From NCBI RefSeq assembly GCF_018324685.1, contig NZ_AP023354.1, forward strand, positions 3,472,001 to 3,536,000: a stretch of 64,000 nucleotides of DNA, written 5' to 3'. Positions 25,316 to 34,109 of this stretch are shown in pieces; the first letter of the stretch is position 1; each line of letters starts with the position of its first letter. The position numbers and the translations under genes are program-made. The stretch comes from Actinocatenispora sera. Lineage in GTDB: Bacteria; Actinomycetota; Actinomycetes; Mycobacteriales; Micromonosporaceae. The notes beneath the pieces were generated by a model. It did no database searches, was not told where the DNA came from, and saw nothing but the letters and a program-made list of their open reading frames with translations.

Positions 25316-25798
25316 GTGGCGCCACGAAATGGAGGTGAGCTGTCGCCGCCGCCGGGACGGTTCGAGCTGTTGGAGCCGGTGCTGCGGGCGGCCACCGACC
25401 ACGCCGGGCTGCCGGTGGTGGTGCACGGCTTCGCTCCGACGACCGACGGCGACCTGAGAACGCTTGCCGCGCTGTCCTCGCGGTACCGGTCGGTGCCGGT
25501 GGTGGTCAGCCAGCTCGGTGGGTTGAACTGGCTGACCGCGATCGACCTGGTGCGCGAGCACCCCTCGATGTACCTGGACCTGTCGACCGCCTGCGTGGTG
25601 TTCGCGCTGCGGCTGGCGGTGCGGGAGGTCCCGGAGCGGACGATGTTCGGCTCCGACGCGCCGTACGGTGATCCGGTGCTCTCCCGGGCCGCGGTCGAAC
25701 GGGTGACCGGACCGGGAGAGCTTCGTGATCGGGTCCTCGGCGGTACCGTCTCGGCCCTGCTGGCAGGCGGCCCCGCTGCTCGCCGCGGGCGGCACTGA
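25316..25798 (+). pseudogene. 5'-truncated amidohydrolase (TIM-barrel) gene
   Basis: 160 codons from GTG 25316. Seen: late-barrel motifs of amidohydrolase-2 proteins, VVVHGFAPTTDGDLRTLAAL, VVVSQLGGLNWLTAIDLVRE, MYLDLSTACVVFALRLAVRE and TMFGSDAPYGDPVLSRAAVE with the catalytic-type Asp. The N-terminal half with the metal-binding HxH strand is missing, since family members usually have about 250-290 residues. An SD-like GGAGGTGAG lies at 25336-25344, inside the frame, with no standard start soon after. Most likely the 5' part was deleted next to the divergent MerR gene; a short functional protein is less likely. Confidence 0.65.
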
Positions 25799-25916
25799 CC
25801 GTCGCCGCCGTGCCCGGTCCGCGGGCAAACGTGATTGCCACCGCCGGGACGGTCGCGTACGGTCTGCGCGGGTTCGCCGGCGACCGGTCGGCGATCATGA
25901 CAGGAGGGAGGCACCG

Positions 25917-25967
25917 GTGATGACCAGCGGAATCTCGGCGCTTCCGGGTCAGGCCGCACGGTCCTGA
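25917..25967 (+). CDS. possible 16-residue leader peptide before the GNAT gene
   Basis: GTG 25917 (or ATG 25920) follows an unusually strong SD (AGGAGGGAGG at 25902-25911) and opens a 16-codon frame ending at 25967, 37 bp before the GNAT start. The peptide MMTSGISALPGQAARS has no recognised pattern. It may be an upstream leader that couples translation to the GNAT gene or a remnant of a deleted gene. Weak call. Confidence 0.3.
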   Translation: MMTSGISALPGQAARS

Positions 25968-26004
25968 CGCGTACGGTGGCGCCACCAGTGTGGAGGCACC
26001 ATTC

Positions 26005-26937
26005 ATGATGTTTCGTAGCGTGGCCGAGTCGGAACTCGGCCGGATCAGGTCGCTGATCGCGCCGGACCCGGTGTCCCGGCTCGACGGCGCGAGGTTCGAC
26101 GACGAGCTCACCGCCGGCCGCTACCGGCCGGATCGGATCTGGCTCGCCGAGGAGCACGGTGTGCCGGCCGCGCTCGGCGTCTGGTGGTCGCGGCCGGGGG
26201 AGTCGCCGCTGGCCCTGGACCACCTGTGGGTGTCCGATCGGGTCGACGATCCGGCCGGGGTCGGAGCCGGGGTCCTCGCCGCCGCGCACCGGGCGTTCGA
26301 CGCGAAGCCCGACTTTCACCTGCGGCTGGCGGTCGGCTGGCGGGCGCAGCCGGCGGCCGTGGCCGCGGTGTCGTTGCGGCAGGACGCCGCCGCGAGGGCG
26401 GGCATGACCGAGGATCTCGAACGGCTCCAGTACGCCTGGACGCCCGCGTCCGGTGCGCCGGCGGCCGGGGAGCGGCTGGTGTTCCGGCCGGAGCCGGACG
26501 ACGAGGCGTTCCTCGACGTCTTCCGCCGGGTGTCGGTCGGCTCGCTGGACACGACCAGCTCCCGGAACGTGGCCGCGTGGGGTGCCGACGCGGCGGCCCG
26601 GGACGAGCTGGCCGTGTACGGCAGCGTGCCGGAGACGCGCGGCTGGTGGCGGCTGGCGTACACGAAGGACGGCACGCTGGTCGGGTTCGGCATTCCGTGG
26701 CGCAACCCGTACGGGCGCAACGTCGGCTACCTGGGTGTGTTGCCGGAGCATCGCGGCAACGGCTACATCGACGAGGTGCTGGCGGACATCACCCGGTTCC
26801 ACGCGGCGGCCGGGGCGGAGCGGGTCACCGCGACCACCGACCTGGTGAACGTGCCGATGCAGCGCGCGTTCGATCGGGCCGGGTACCGCAACACCGAGGT
26901 GCGACTCATCCTGTCGGCGCCGGTGGCGGCGGCCTGA
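26005..26937 (+). CDS. GNAT family N-acetyltransferase, two-domain
   Basis: 310 residues from ATG 26005 (SD GGAGG at 25992-25996); the next ATG at 26008 is equally possible. Seen: an N-terminal degenerate GNAT-like half (LGVWWSRPGESPLALDHLWV) and a C-terminal catalytic half with GYLGVLPEHRGNGYIDEVLA, the acetyl-CoA pyrophosphate loop (about 245-265), and MQRAFDRAGYRNTEVRLIL at the end. Known: tandem-GNAT actinobacterial proteins of this size include small-molecule N-acetyltransferases; the substrate cannot be told. It is separated from pgi by 135 bp. Confidence 0.87.
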   Translation: MMFRSVAESELGRIRSLIAPDPVSRLDGARFDDELTAGRYRPDRIWLAEEHGVPAALGVWWSRPGESPLALDHLWVSDRVDDPAGVGAGVLAAAHRAFDAKPDFHLRLAVGWRAQPAAVAAVSLRQDAAARAGMTEDLERLQYAWTPASGAPAAGERLVFRPEPDDEAFLDVFRRVSVGSLDTTSSRNVAAWGADAAARDELAVYGSVPETRGWWRLAYTKDGTLVGFGIPWRNPYGRNVGYLGVLPEHRGNGYIDEVLADITRFHAAAGAERVTATTDLVNVPMQRAFDRAGYRNTEVRLILSAPVAAA

Positions 26938-27072
26938 CCCCGGTGCGTCCGGGCCGCGGCCCCCGGTGAGGCATGATCGAAACGATGCGACACCGGGGCC
27001 GCGGCCGTGCGGGGTGGGCCAGCGGCCGTGGACGGTGTCGGGGGAGCGATCGATGAGATCTTGGAGCGATCG

Positions 27073-28695
27073 ATGAGCACGGATGTCACCAGCACCGACG
27101 AGTGGCGTGCCCTCGCGGCGCATGCCGAGCAGGCGCGGGCGCTGCGGCTGCGGGCCGAGTTCGAGCGGGACCCGAAGCGGCCGGAGCGGCTGTCCGCGCA
27201 GGCCGGCGACCTGTTCGTCGACTACAGCAAGAACCTGGTCACGGACGAGACGATCGAGCTGCTGACGGCGTTGGCGCGGCGGGTCGGGCTGGCCGACCGG
27301 ATCGCCGCGATGTTCGCCGGCGAGCACATCAACACCTCCGAGGACCGGGCGGTGCTGCACACCGCGCTGCGGCTGCCGCGCTCGGCGGAGCTGGTGGTGG
27401 ACGGCCAGGACGTGGTGGCCGACGTGCACGCGGTGTTGGACCGGATGGGCGATTTCGCCGAGCGGGTCCGGTCCGGTGACTGGCGCGGGCACACCGGCGA
27501 GAAGATCCGTACCGTGGTGAACATCGGCATCGGCGGCTCCGACCTGGGCCCGGTGATGGCGTACGAGGCGCTCGCGCCGTGGCGGGACGCCGGCATCGCC
27601 TGCCGGTTCATCTCCAACATCGACCCGACCGACCTGTCGCAGACGCTGGCCGACCTGGACCCGGCCTCGACGCTGTTCGTGGTCGCGTCGAAGACGTTCT
27701 CCACGCTGGAGACGCTGACCAACGCGCGGCAGGCGCGGGCCTGGCTGCTGTCCGGGCTGGGCGACGACCCGGCGGCGGTGGCGAAGCACTTCGTCGCGGT
27801 GAGCACGAACGCGAAGCTGGTGGGCGAGTTCGGCATCGACACCGACAACATGTTCGGCTTCTGGGACTGGGTCGGCGGGCGCTACTCGTTCGACTCGGCG
27901 GTGGGGCTGTCGCTGATGCTCGCGATCGGGCGGGATGCGTTCGGCGAGATGCTGGCCGGGTTCCACGTCGTCGACGAGCACTTCCGCACCACGCCGATCG
28001 AGCAGAACGTGCCGGCGCTGCTGGGGCTGCTCAACGTCTGGTACAACAACTTCCTCGGCGCGCAGACGCACGCGGTGCTGCCGTACTCCCAGCTGCTGCA
28101 CCGGTTCCCGGCGTACCTGCAGCAGTTGACGATGGAGTCCAACGGCAAGTCGGTGACCCGCGACGGTGAGCCGGTCACCTACCAGACCGGTGAGGTGTTC
28201 TGGGGTGAGCCGGGCACGAACGGGCAGCACGCGTTCTACCAGCTGATCCACCAGGGCACGAAGCTCATCCCGGCCGACTTCATCGGGTTCAGCGAGCCCA
28301 ACTACGAGCTCGACGAGATGCACGACGCGTTCATGGCGAACTTCTTCGCGCAGACCGCGGCGCTGGCGTTCGGCCGTACCGCGGCGGAGGTCGAGGCCAC
28401 CGGGGTCGGCGCGGACGTGGTGCCGCACAAGGTGATGCCGGGTAACCACCCGACGACCTCGATCCTGGCGCCGAAGCTGACGCCGGCGACCCTGGGCCAG
28501 CTGGTCGCGCTGTACGAGCACGTCACGTTCACCGAGGGCACCATCTGGGGGATCGACTCGTTCGACCAGTGGGGGGTGGAGCTGGGCAAGGAGATGGCCA
28601 AGCAGCTGGCGCCGCTGCTGGCCGGTGAGCCCGGCGACACCGACCCGTCGACGGCGGCGCTGATCGCCCGCTACCGCACCCAGCGCGGCCGGTAG
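27073..28695 (+). CDS. pgi: glucose-6-phosphate isomerase
   Basis: 540 residues from ATG 27073; the in-frame upstream codons to 27007 have no conservation. The enzyme interconverts glucose-6-phosphate and fructose-6-phosphate. Seen: [18 protein letters not shown], the PGI signature [34 protein letters not shown] with the catalytic Glu, and [20 protein letters not shown] with the ring-opening Lys region. Length is normal for the long PGI form. A 14-bp direct repeat GGAGCGATCGATGA occurs at 27042 and 27063, duplicating the SD/start region out of frame. A hairpin terminator follows. Confidence 0.97.
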   Translation: MSTDVTSTDEWRALAAHAEQARALRLRAEFERDPKRPERLSAQAGDLFVDYSKNLVTDETIELLTALARRVGLADRIAAMFAGEHINTSEDRAVLHTALRLPRSAELVVDGQDVVADVHAVLDRMGDFAERVRSGDWRGHTGEKIRTVVNIGIGGSDLGPVMAYEALAPWRDAGIACRFISNIDPTDLSQTLADLDPASTLFVVASKTFSTLETLTNARQARAWLLSGLGDDPAAVAKHFVAVSTNAKLVGEFGIDTDNMFGFWDWVGGRYSFDSAVGLSLMLAIGRDAFGEMLAGFHVVDEHFRTTPIEQNVPALLGLLNVWYNNFLGAQTHAVLPYSQLLHRFPAYLQQLTMESNGKSVTRDGEPVTYQTGEVFWGEPGTNGQHAFYQLIHQGTKLIPADFIGFSEPNYELDEMHDAFMANFFAQTAALAFGRTAAEVEATGVGADVVPHKVMPGNHPTTSILAPKLTPATLGQLVALYEHVTFTEGTIWGIDSFDQWGVELGKEMAKQLAPLLAGEPGDTDPSTAALIARYRTQRGR

Positions 28696-28738
28696 GCGAT
28701 CCGGAACACCGCGGCGATCCGCGGGGTGGGTGCGAAAA

Positions 28739-28764
28739 GGCGCCCGGCTGGCTGCCGGGCGCCC
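28739..28764 (+). terminator. pgi terminator hairpin
   Basis: Stem GGCGCCCGGC / GCCGGGCGCC (10 bp, perfect) with loop TGGCT, 44 bp after the pgi stop and preceded by an AAAA tract. The same stem sequence recurs at 28974-29002. Confidence 0.8.
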
Positions 28765-28973
28765 AACCACTCCGACCGATGGCCCTCGACCGGCGTGTGG
28801 GTAGACGTGCGGAGCGCGACTCCGCCCGTCTGGCTCGACGTTACGTCGCGGTTGCCGGTGTTGCCGTGGGTTTCCGCAACATCCGCGGGACGCTGTCCGG
28901 CGGGCTGACCGGCTCGGTCGAGTGATGGAGCCGGCAGGTGGGTACGTCAGGGTATGGATCGGGACGAATGCGT

Positions 28974-29002
28974 CGGGCGCCCGGCGGGTGGCCGGGCGCC
29001 CG
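28974..29002 (-). terminator. hairpin downstream of the Trp-rich peptide (terminator or attenuator)
   Basis: A perfect 12-bp stem CGGGCGCCCGGC / GCCGGGCGCCCG with a 5-nt loop starts 24 bp past the stop of the peptide on the minus strand. It ends a transcript that would contain only the short peptide. No gene follows on that strand before pgi, which is on the other strand. The rest of the 558-bp gap (28696-29253) shows nothing else that I can support. Confidence 0.7.
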
Positions 29003-29025
29003 GTGCGCTGCGGTGCCGGAGCGGC

Positions 29026-29085
29026 CTACCACCACCAGCAGTGGCTGATGATGACGGCCAGACCATCGGTGAAGATCGCCAGCAT
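29026..29085 (-). CDS. orphan Trp-rich leader-like peptide (19 residues)
   Basis: ATG 29085 with a perfect SD AAGGAG at ideal spacing opens MLAIFTDGLAVIISHCWWW. The same frame extends up to ATG 29136, giving 36 residues (MGTDGDLPRYTSLKETI added). A TAGAGT hexamer lies just before that ATG, so a leaderless start is possible. Seen: three consecutive terminal Trp codons, then a GC-rich hairpin. Known: actinobacterial trp operon leaders carry a WWW run ahead of an attenuator. No trp or other gene follows here, so the target is missing, or the peptide or RNA has its own role. A tiny RiPP precursor with an aromatic C-terminus is a less likely alternative; no P450 or other maturase is adjacent. Confidence 0.55.
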   Translation of the reverse strand: MLAIFTDGLAVIISHCWWW

Positions 29086-29253
29086 GATCGTCTCCTTGAG
29101 AGAGGTGTACCGCGGTAAGTCACCGTCGGTACCCATGAACCTACTCTAAGTGAAGATCGATGTCGGTCATTTCATGATTTGCCGGTGCAGGTATCCGACA
29201 GCGGCAACGGCCGCCGGGCGGTACGGCACTCGGCCGCGCCGCCCGGCCGAGGC

Positions 29254-31047
29254 TCAGCCGGTGATCTGAACCGGCTGACCGTTCGCGACGAGCTTCCAGT
29301 CGTCCGCCGAGAACTGCGCCGGGTCGATGGTGCCCGCCTGCTGCACCCAGTCGATCAGCGACTCGCGGATCGCGACCTGCTGGTCGTACACGACCGGTGC
29401 GGTGGTGACGCCCGGGAAGTTCCCGCCACCGGACTGCCGGTAGTTGTTGATCGCCAGCACGAACTGCTGGTCGTCGGTGATCGGCTTCCCGTCGTACGAC
29501 AGGTTCTCGATCCGGCTGCCGGGCGCCTTCGCGATGTCGATGTCGTAGGTGACGCCGGACAGCACGTCGTACAGGTAGTCCGGGGTGCCGTTGGGCGAGT
29601 CGGTGGTCGGCGCGTTCGTCACGTCGTCCGCCGGGTACGGCCCGGTGCCGGACACCTGCTTGAAGTACTCCGCCGACTTCTCCAGGTACGCCTTGACCTG
29701 GGCGCCGGTCAGCCTGATGCCGAGCAGCGTGTTGTCGAACTCGTAGATGCCGGCGATGTCGCGTACCGTCACGTCGCCGGCGGTGATCCCGCCGTCCCGG
29801 TTGAACGGCGCGGCCGCCGACAGCACCGGCAGGTTCGCATCGTCACCGGTGAGCGCCCGACGTACCGTCTCGGTCTGCACCTGGTTGATGAAATCCAGTG
29901 CGGCACAGTCGGACCAGCGGCACGGGCCGGCGGGCATGTCCGCAGTGGACTGTCCGATCACCGAGTTGACGTAGGACACCGTGGTGGTGTGCTGCGTCCT
30001 CGTCGCCGCGACCACCTTCGGATCCGGCGCCGCGCTGGCCGGGTTCAGCAGCGAGGAACTGGCGTCCGCCACCTGGTAGTGGCCGCGTACCAGCTGGAGC
30101 TTGAGGTCGAAGCGGGACACCCGCTCGCCCCACAGACCGGGCTGCGAGATGACCACCGTGCGGCCGGTCTGCTTGTTGGTGACGTCCACCTCGGGGTTGT
30201 TCAGGTGGGTGTGGCCGGACAGGATCGCGTCGATCCCCGGCACCTGCTCGGCGACCTGGCGCATGTCGTTCTCCGGCCAGGGCAGCGCGTCACCGTAGGA
30301 CGAGCTGGTCTCGATGCCGGAGTGCGCCAGCACGACGACCACGTCGGCGCCGGCGGCCCGCACCCGCGGCACCCAGTGCTTGGCGGACTCCAGTACGCCG
30401 GTGAAGTCGAGGCGGTCGGCGACCCGCGGCTTGTCCCAGATCGCCGAGCCGGGCGTGGTCAGGCCGAGGAAGCCGACGTGCACCGGCTTGCCGCCGCGCG
30501 CGGGCTTCACCGTGCGGATGACGTACGGCTCGAACGCCGGCGCGCCGGTGCGGTGGTCGGTGACGTTCGCGGCGAGCAGCGGGAAGTTCAACTGCTTGCG
30601 GTACGCGCCGAGATAGTCGACGCCGTAGTTGAACTCGTGGTTGCCGACCGCGCCGGCGACGTAACCCATCTGGTTCATCGCCGCGGCCATCGGGTGCGTG
30701 GCGCCGGTCTTCGTGATCGGCTCGACCGTGGCGTAGTACGAGTCGAGCGGGGTGCCCTGGATGACGTCGCCGTCGTCGACCAGCAGCGTGTTGGGGTTCT
30801 CCCGGCGTACCTGGTCGACCACGGTGGACACCTGCGCCAGCCCGACCGAGTTGCCGGCCGCGTCGGAGTACGGCTTGTCCTTGTAGTAGTCCCAGTCGAG
30901 CGCGTGGCCGTGCACGTCGCTGGTGCCGAGCACGGTCAGCGTGACGTCTTTCGGCGCGGCCGCCGCCGGCGCGGCCGCGGCGCTCAGCACGGCTCCGGTC
31001 AGGCAACATGCCGTGGCGAGCGCCGCGACCGTTCGTCGATGTCCCAT
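29254..31047 (-). CDS. secreted 5'-nucleotidase / 2',3'-cyclic phosphodiesterase (CpdB type)
   Basis: 597 residues from ATG 31047 with SD GGGAGGACTTGAAGG. Seen: a signal peptide (ALATACCLTGAVLSAAAAPAAAA, cleavage near 30); the metallophosphoesterase motifs TSDVHGH (about 43-49), DDGDVIQGTPLDSYY, GAVGNHEFNYG and SGHTHLN; and a C-terminal 5'-nucleotidase domain with FNRDGGITAGDVTVRDI and the substrate-stacking NNYRQSGGGNFPG. No sortase motif or C-terminal membrane anchor is visible. Known: CpdB/UshA-like enzymes hydrolyse extracellular 2',3'-cyclic nucleotides and 3'- or 5'-nucleotides to scavenge nucleosides and phosphate. A PHO-type regulatory box was not recognised upstream. Confidence 0.95.
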   Translation of the reverse strand: MGHRRTVAALATACCLTGAVLSAAAAPAAAAPKDVTLTVLGTSDVHGHALDWDYYKDKPYSDAAGNSVGLAQVSTVVDQVRRENPNTLLVDDGDVIQGTPLDSYYATVEPITKTGATHPMAAAMNQMGYVAGAVGNHEFNYGVDYLGAYRKQLNFPLLAANVTDHRTGAPAFEPYVIRTVKPARGGKPVHVGFLGLTTPGSAIWDKPRVADRLDFTGVLESAKHWVPRVRAAGADVVVVLAHSGIETSSSYGDALPWPENDMRQVAEQVPGIDAILSGHTHLNNPEVDVTNKQTGRTVVISQPGLWGERVSRFDLKLQLVRGHYQVADASSSLLNPASAAPDPKVVAATRTQHTTTVSYVNSVIGQSTADMPAGPCRWSDCAALDFINQVQTETVRRALTGDDANLPVLSAAAPFNRDGGITAGDVTVRDIAGIYEFDNTLLGIRLTGAQVKAYLEKSAEYFKQVSGTGPYPADDVTNAPTTDSPNGTPDYLYDVLSGVTYDIDIAKAPGSRIENLSYDGKPITDDQQFVLAINNYRQSGGGNFPGVTTAPVVYDQQVAIRESLIDWVQQAGTIDPAQFSADDWKLVANGQPVQITG

Positions 31048-31106
31048 CCTTCAAGTCCTCCCGCGATGTGGGCAACAGGGCAGACTATCGCCCTCGCGGG
31101 AGCAGG

Positions 31107-31856
31107 TCAGCGGACGGGCATCGGCCGGCGGGGACCCGCCGCCGCGACGGCCCGCGCCGGCCTGGTGGTACCGGCGGGTCGGCTGCCGACGGGTCGACGA
31201 GTCGCCGGCAGCCGTGGCACCAGCCGGTCCAGCAGCCGGTACACGCCGTCGGTGGCGGACACGCTGAGCACGCCGAGGGTGCCGGTGGCGCGGGCCTGCG
31301 TCGGCACCCCGAGTACCTGGGCGGAGCGCACCGCGAGCGCCAGCAGCTCGGTGTCGCGGATCCGCAGCCGCAGGTCGGCGGTGTTGCGGACGGGCGCGGT
31401 GGTGAGCAGCAGGGCGCGCCAGATCGCCGCCGCGATGGCCGGTCCGGTACGCACCTCGGTGGCGATGCCGCCGACCGGGGCGGCGGCGACGGCGGCCCGC
31501 GCGGCGTGCCAGCCGGTGGCGAGCGCCGCGAGTACCGCGTCCTGCTCGGACGGGGCCACCCGGACGAAGTGCATCTCGTGCCGGTGCCGGATGCCCAGCG
31601 TGCGGCTCTCGATCTCGACCGCGACACCGGTCGCGGCGTGCAGCGTACCGGCGAAACGGGCGGCCGCGGCCACCGTGTCGAACGAGGTGAGGGTGTCGGC
31701 CTCGGTCAGCAGGCCGACACTGCTGGCGCTGCGGCGGGTGGCCGGCACCGGTACGGTCACCGCACGGTGCAGCACGGCCGCCTCGGCGCCGGCGGTACGG
31801 TGGTCGATCGGTCCGAGCTGCAGTCGTCGCCGCAACGCCGTCAGATCCGGAAGCAT
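31107..31856 (-). CDS. conserved-looking protein of unknown function
   Basis: 249 residues from ATG 31856 with SD GGGAGGAC. Not recognised. Seen: no signal peptide or membrane helix; two similar mixed alpha/beta halves (SASSVGLLTEADTLTSFDTV, ATGTLGVLSVSATDGVYRLL), a central HRHEMHFVRVAPSEQDAVLA, and a basic Arg/Pro-rich tail. The internal hydrophobic pattern suggests a globular cytoplasmic protein. It is divergent from a response-regulator gene 176 bp away, and ends 59 bp before the start of the CpdB-type gene on the same strand, so read-through into that gene is possible. No function is offered. Confidence 0.7.
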   Translation of the reverse strand: MLPDLTALRRRLQLGPIDHRTAGAEAAVLHRAVTVPVPATRRSASSVGLLTEADTLTSFDTVAAAARFAGTLHAATGVAVEIESRTLGIRHRHEMHFVRVAPSEQDAVLAALATGWHAARAAVAAAPVGGIATEVRTGPAIAAAIWRALLLTTAPVRNTADLRLRIRDTELLALAVRSAQVLGVPTQARATGTLGVLSVSATDGVYRLLDRLVPRLPATRRPVGSRPAGTTRPARAVAAAGPRRPMPVR

Positions 31857-32032
31857 GGTGTCCTCCCTCTCCTGGCCGCGTGGTGGGTCACCCGGTCTCT
31901 CGCGGGCATCGCGCACTGCCGGTGTGCGTGACGATAGGTCGGTCTGGACTGCTCGGCGGCGCTCGGCGAGGATCGTTGAGCAAACATTGAGGAGCCGGCG
32001 AGCACGGTGATTGTGCGTAGGCGGAGGGTGAT

Positions 32033-32689
32033 GTGGAGATTCTCGTCGTGGAGGACGACGCGCGCCTCGCCGATGCGTTGTGCGTGGCGCTGCACCGTCG
32101 CGGCTACGGCGTGACCCACGTCGGTACCGGTGAACAGGCGCTCGCCGCACCGGACTGCGACCTGGTCCTGCTCGACCTCGGGCTGCCCGACATGGACGGT
32201 CTGACGGTGTGCAAGCAGTTGCAGGAGCGGTCCGACGTGGCGGTCATCGTGCTCACCGCGCGCGGCGAGGAACGTGACCGGGTGCTCGGGCTGCGCACGG
32301 GTGCGGACGACTACCTGGTGAAGCCGTTCAGCATGGCCGAGCTGACCGCGCGGATCGAGGCGGTGCTGCGCCGGCACCGGCCCCGGCCCGCCGGACCGGT
32401 CACCGTCGGTACGCTGCGGATCGACACCGAGGCACGCCAGGTGCACATCGGTGCGGAGCCGGTTGCCTTGCGTCCCAAGGAGTACGAGCTGCTCGTCGTG
32501 CTGGCGAGGCAGGCCGGCGCGGTGGTGCCGCGGCAGCGGCTGATCATGGAGGTCTGGCGCTCCACCTGGCCGGGCGCCGCCCGTACCCTCGAGGTGCACG
32601 TCGGGTCGCTGCGCGGCAAGATCGCCGCGGCCGGCCGGATCGAGGCGGTCCACGGCGTCGGCTACCGCTACGACGTGCGGGAGGCATAG
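32033..32689 (+). CDS. OmpR-family response regulator
   Basis: 218 residues from GTG 32033 with SD GGAGGG. Seen: a receiver domain with VVEDDARLADAL, phosphoacceptor D48 in LVLLDLGLPDMDG, T75 and K97 in ADDYLVKPFS, then a winged-helix DNA-binding domain from about 130 ending VEVHVGSLRGKI-like and GVGYRYDV. It is first in an operon with the histidine kinase (28-bp gap) and a TAXI lipoprotein (4-bp overlap). It probably regulates genes in response to the ligand sensed by that pair. Confidence 0.95.
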   Translation: MEILVVEDDARLADALCVALHRRGYGVTHVGTGEQALAAPDCDLVLLDLGLPDMDGLTVCKQLQERSDVAVIVLTARGEERDRVLGLRTGADDYLVKPFSMAELTARIEAVLRRHRPRPAGPVTVGTLRIDTEARQVHIGAEPVALRPKEYELLVVLARQAGAVVPRQRLIMEVWRSTWPGAARTLEVHVGSLRGKIAAAGRIEAVHGVGYRYDVREA

Positions 32690-32717
32690 TGCGTCGCTCC
32701 GACGCCGAGGGGGCAGT

Positions 32718-34109
32718 GTGCGTCGCCGGCTGCTGATCACCTACCTGTCGTTGCTGGGTGTTGCGGTGGTGGCGTTCCTGCTGCCGCTGTCGGTGACGAT
32801 CGCGTCCCGGGAGAACCAGGGCATGTTCATCGACCGGGTCGACGACACCACCCGGTTCGCCACCGTCGCCGGCACCTGGCTGCGCGGCGGCCGGCTGTCC
32901 ACCCTGCAGAGCGAGATCGCCGAGTACGACCGGCTGTACGGGATCGGCGTGGCGGTGGTGCTGCCCGACGGCGTGGTCCGCATCGCGTCCCGGGCCGGCA
33001 TCGACCCCGACGCGCCGCTGCTGCGCGACGAGATACGTGCGGCGCTGTCCGGCTCGCGGGCCCAGCCGGCCGGCGTGATCTGGCCGTGGCAGGACCGGCC
33101 GATGGTGGTCGCCGAGCCGATCGGCAACTCCGGCGCGATCGACGGCGCGGTGGTGACGGTGTCGCCGACCGACGGGCTGCGCACCTCGATCGGCCAGCAG
33201 TGGGCCGTACTGGCGGCGATCGGGCTGATGCTGCTCGCGGTCGGTGCGGCGCTGGCGATCCCGATCGGGCGCTGGTTCGCCCGCCCGCTCAACGAGCTGG
33301 ACGAGGTCACGCACGCGATCAGCCGCGGCGAGCTGACCGAACGGGTACACGACGACGTCGGGCCGCCGGAACTGCGCCGGCTAGCCAGCTCGTTCAACAT
33401 CATGGCGGCGCGGCTGTCCGCGCTGATCGACCGGCAACGCGGCTTCATCTCGTACGCCAGCCACCAGCTGCGCACCCCGCTCGCCTCGGTGCGGTTGCGG
33501 GTGGAGAACCTCGCCGACGCGGCACCGCCGGCCGACGCGGCCGAGTACCGGCTGGTGGTCGACGAGGTGGACCGGCTGTCCGCGATCTTCGAGGCGGTGC
33601 TGACGTTCGCCCGGGCGGACACCGAATCCGCCGAGCTGACCGACATCGACGCCGGCGCCATCGCGGACGACCGGGTGGTGGCGTGGCAGGCGATGGCGGA
33701 CGCGGCCGGGGTGCGGCTGACCCGGGCTGGCGTCGACACCGCCGCCGCCCGGGCCGCCGCGCAGACCCTCGATCAGGTGCTGGATGTGCTGGTACACAAC
33801 GCGATCAAGAACGGTGGCCCCGGCGCGGCGGTGCAGGTGGTGGTCGACCGGGACGCCGGCGGGGTGCGCATCGCGGTCTGCGACGACGGGCCGGGGATGA
33901 CCGAGGAGCAGATGGCGCAGGCGATGCGGCCGTTCTGGCGGCACCCCGACCGCGGCCAGGCCGGCGCCGGGCTCGGCCTCGCCATCGCGAACGCCCTGGT
34001 CACCGCCTCCGGCGGAACGCTGCGGCTGCGCCGCTCCGCCGCCGGCGGACTGGACGCCGGGGTCTGGCTGGCCGGCGCCCCGGCCCGCGTCACGGAGCCG
34101 GCCGAATGA
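32718..34109 (+). CDS. sensor histidine kinase
   Basis: 463 residues from GTG 32718. Seen: two transmembrane helices (about 6-29 and 162-183) that flank a 130-residue extracytoplasmic sensor region, a HAMP domain (about 184-237), the H-box ASHQLRTPLASVRLRVEN with H249, the N-box VLVHNAIKNGG and the G boxes CDDGPGMTEEQM and GAGLGLAIANALV. Known: this is the typical partner of OmpR-type regulators. Its stop overlaps the start of a TAXI-family lipoprotein (ATGA), so the lipoprotein is made with the kinase and may present a ligand to its sensor domain. Confidence 0.95.
   Translation: MRRRLLITYLSLLGVAVVAFLLPLSVTIASRENQGMFIDRVDDTTRFATVAGTWLRGGRLSTLQSEIAEYDRLYGIGVAVVLPDGVVRIASRAGIDPDAPLLRDEIRAALSGSRAQPAGVIWPWQDRPMVVAEPIGNSGAIDGAVVTVSPTDGLRTSIGQQWAVLAAIGLMLLAVGAALAIPIGRWFARPLNELDEVTHAISRGELTERVHDDVGPPELRRLASSFNIMAARLSALIDRQRGFISYASHQLRTPLASVRLRVENLADAAPPADAAEYRLVVDEVDRLSAIFEAVLTFARADTESAELTDIDAGAIADDRVVAWQAMADAAGVRLTRAGVDTAAARAAAQTLDQVLDVLVHNAIKNGGPGAAVQVVVDRDAGGVRIAVCDDGPGMTEEQMAQAMRPFWRHPDRGQAGAGLGLAIANALVTASGGTLRLRRSAAGGLDAGVWLAGAPARVTEPAE

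Noticed and set aside
25234-28770. 1178-codon minus-strand open frame across GNAT and pgi
   Set aside because: Shadow of two real plus-strand genes; no recognisable domain.
29179-32010. 943-codon plus-strand open frame over the nucleotidase
   Set aside because: Antisense of the CpdB-type gene and its neighbour; no motif.
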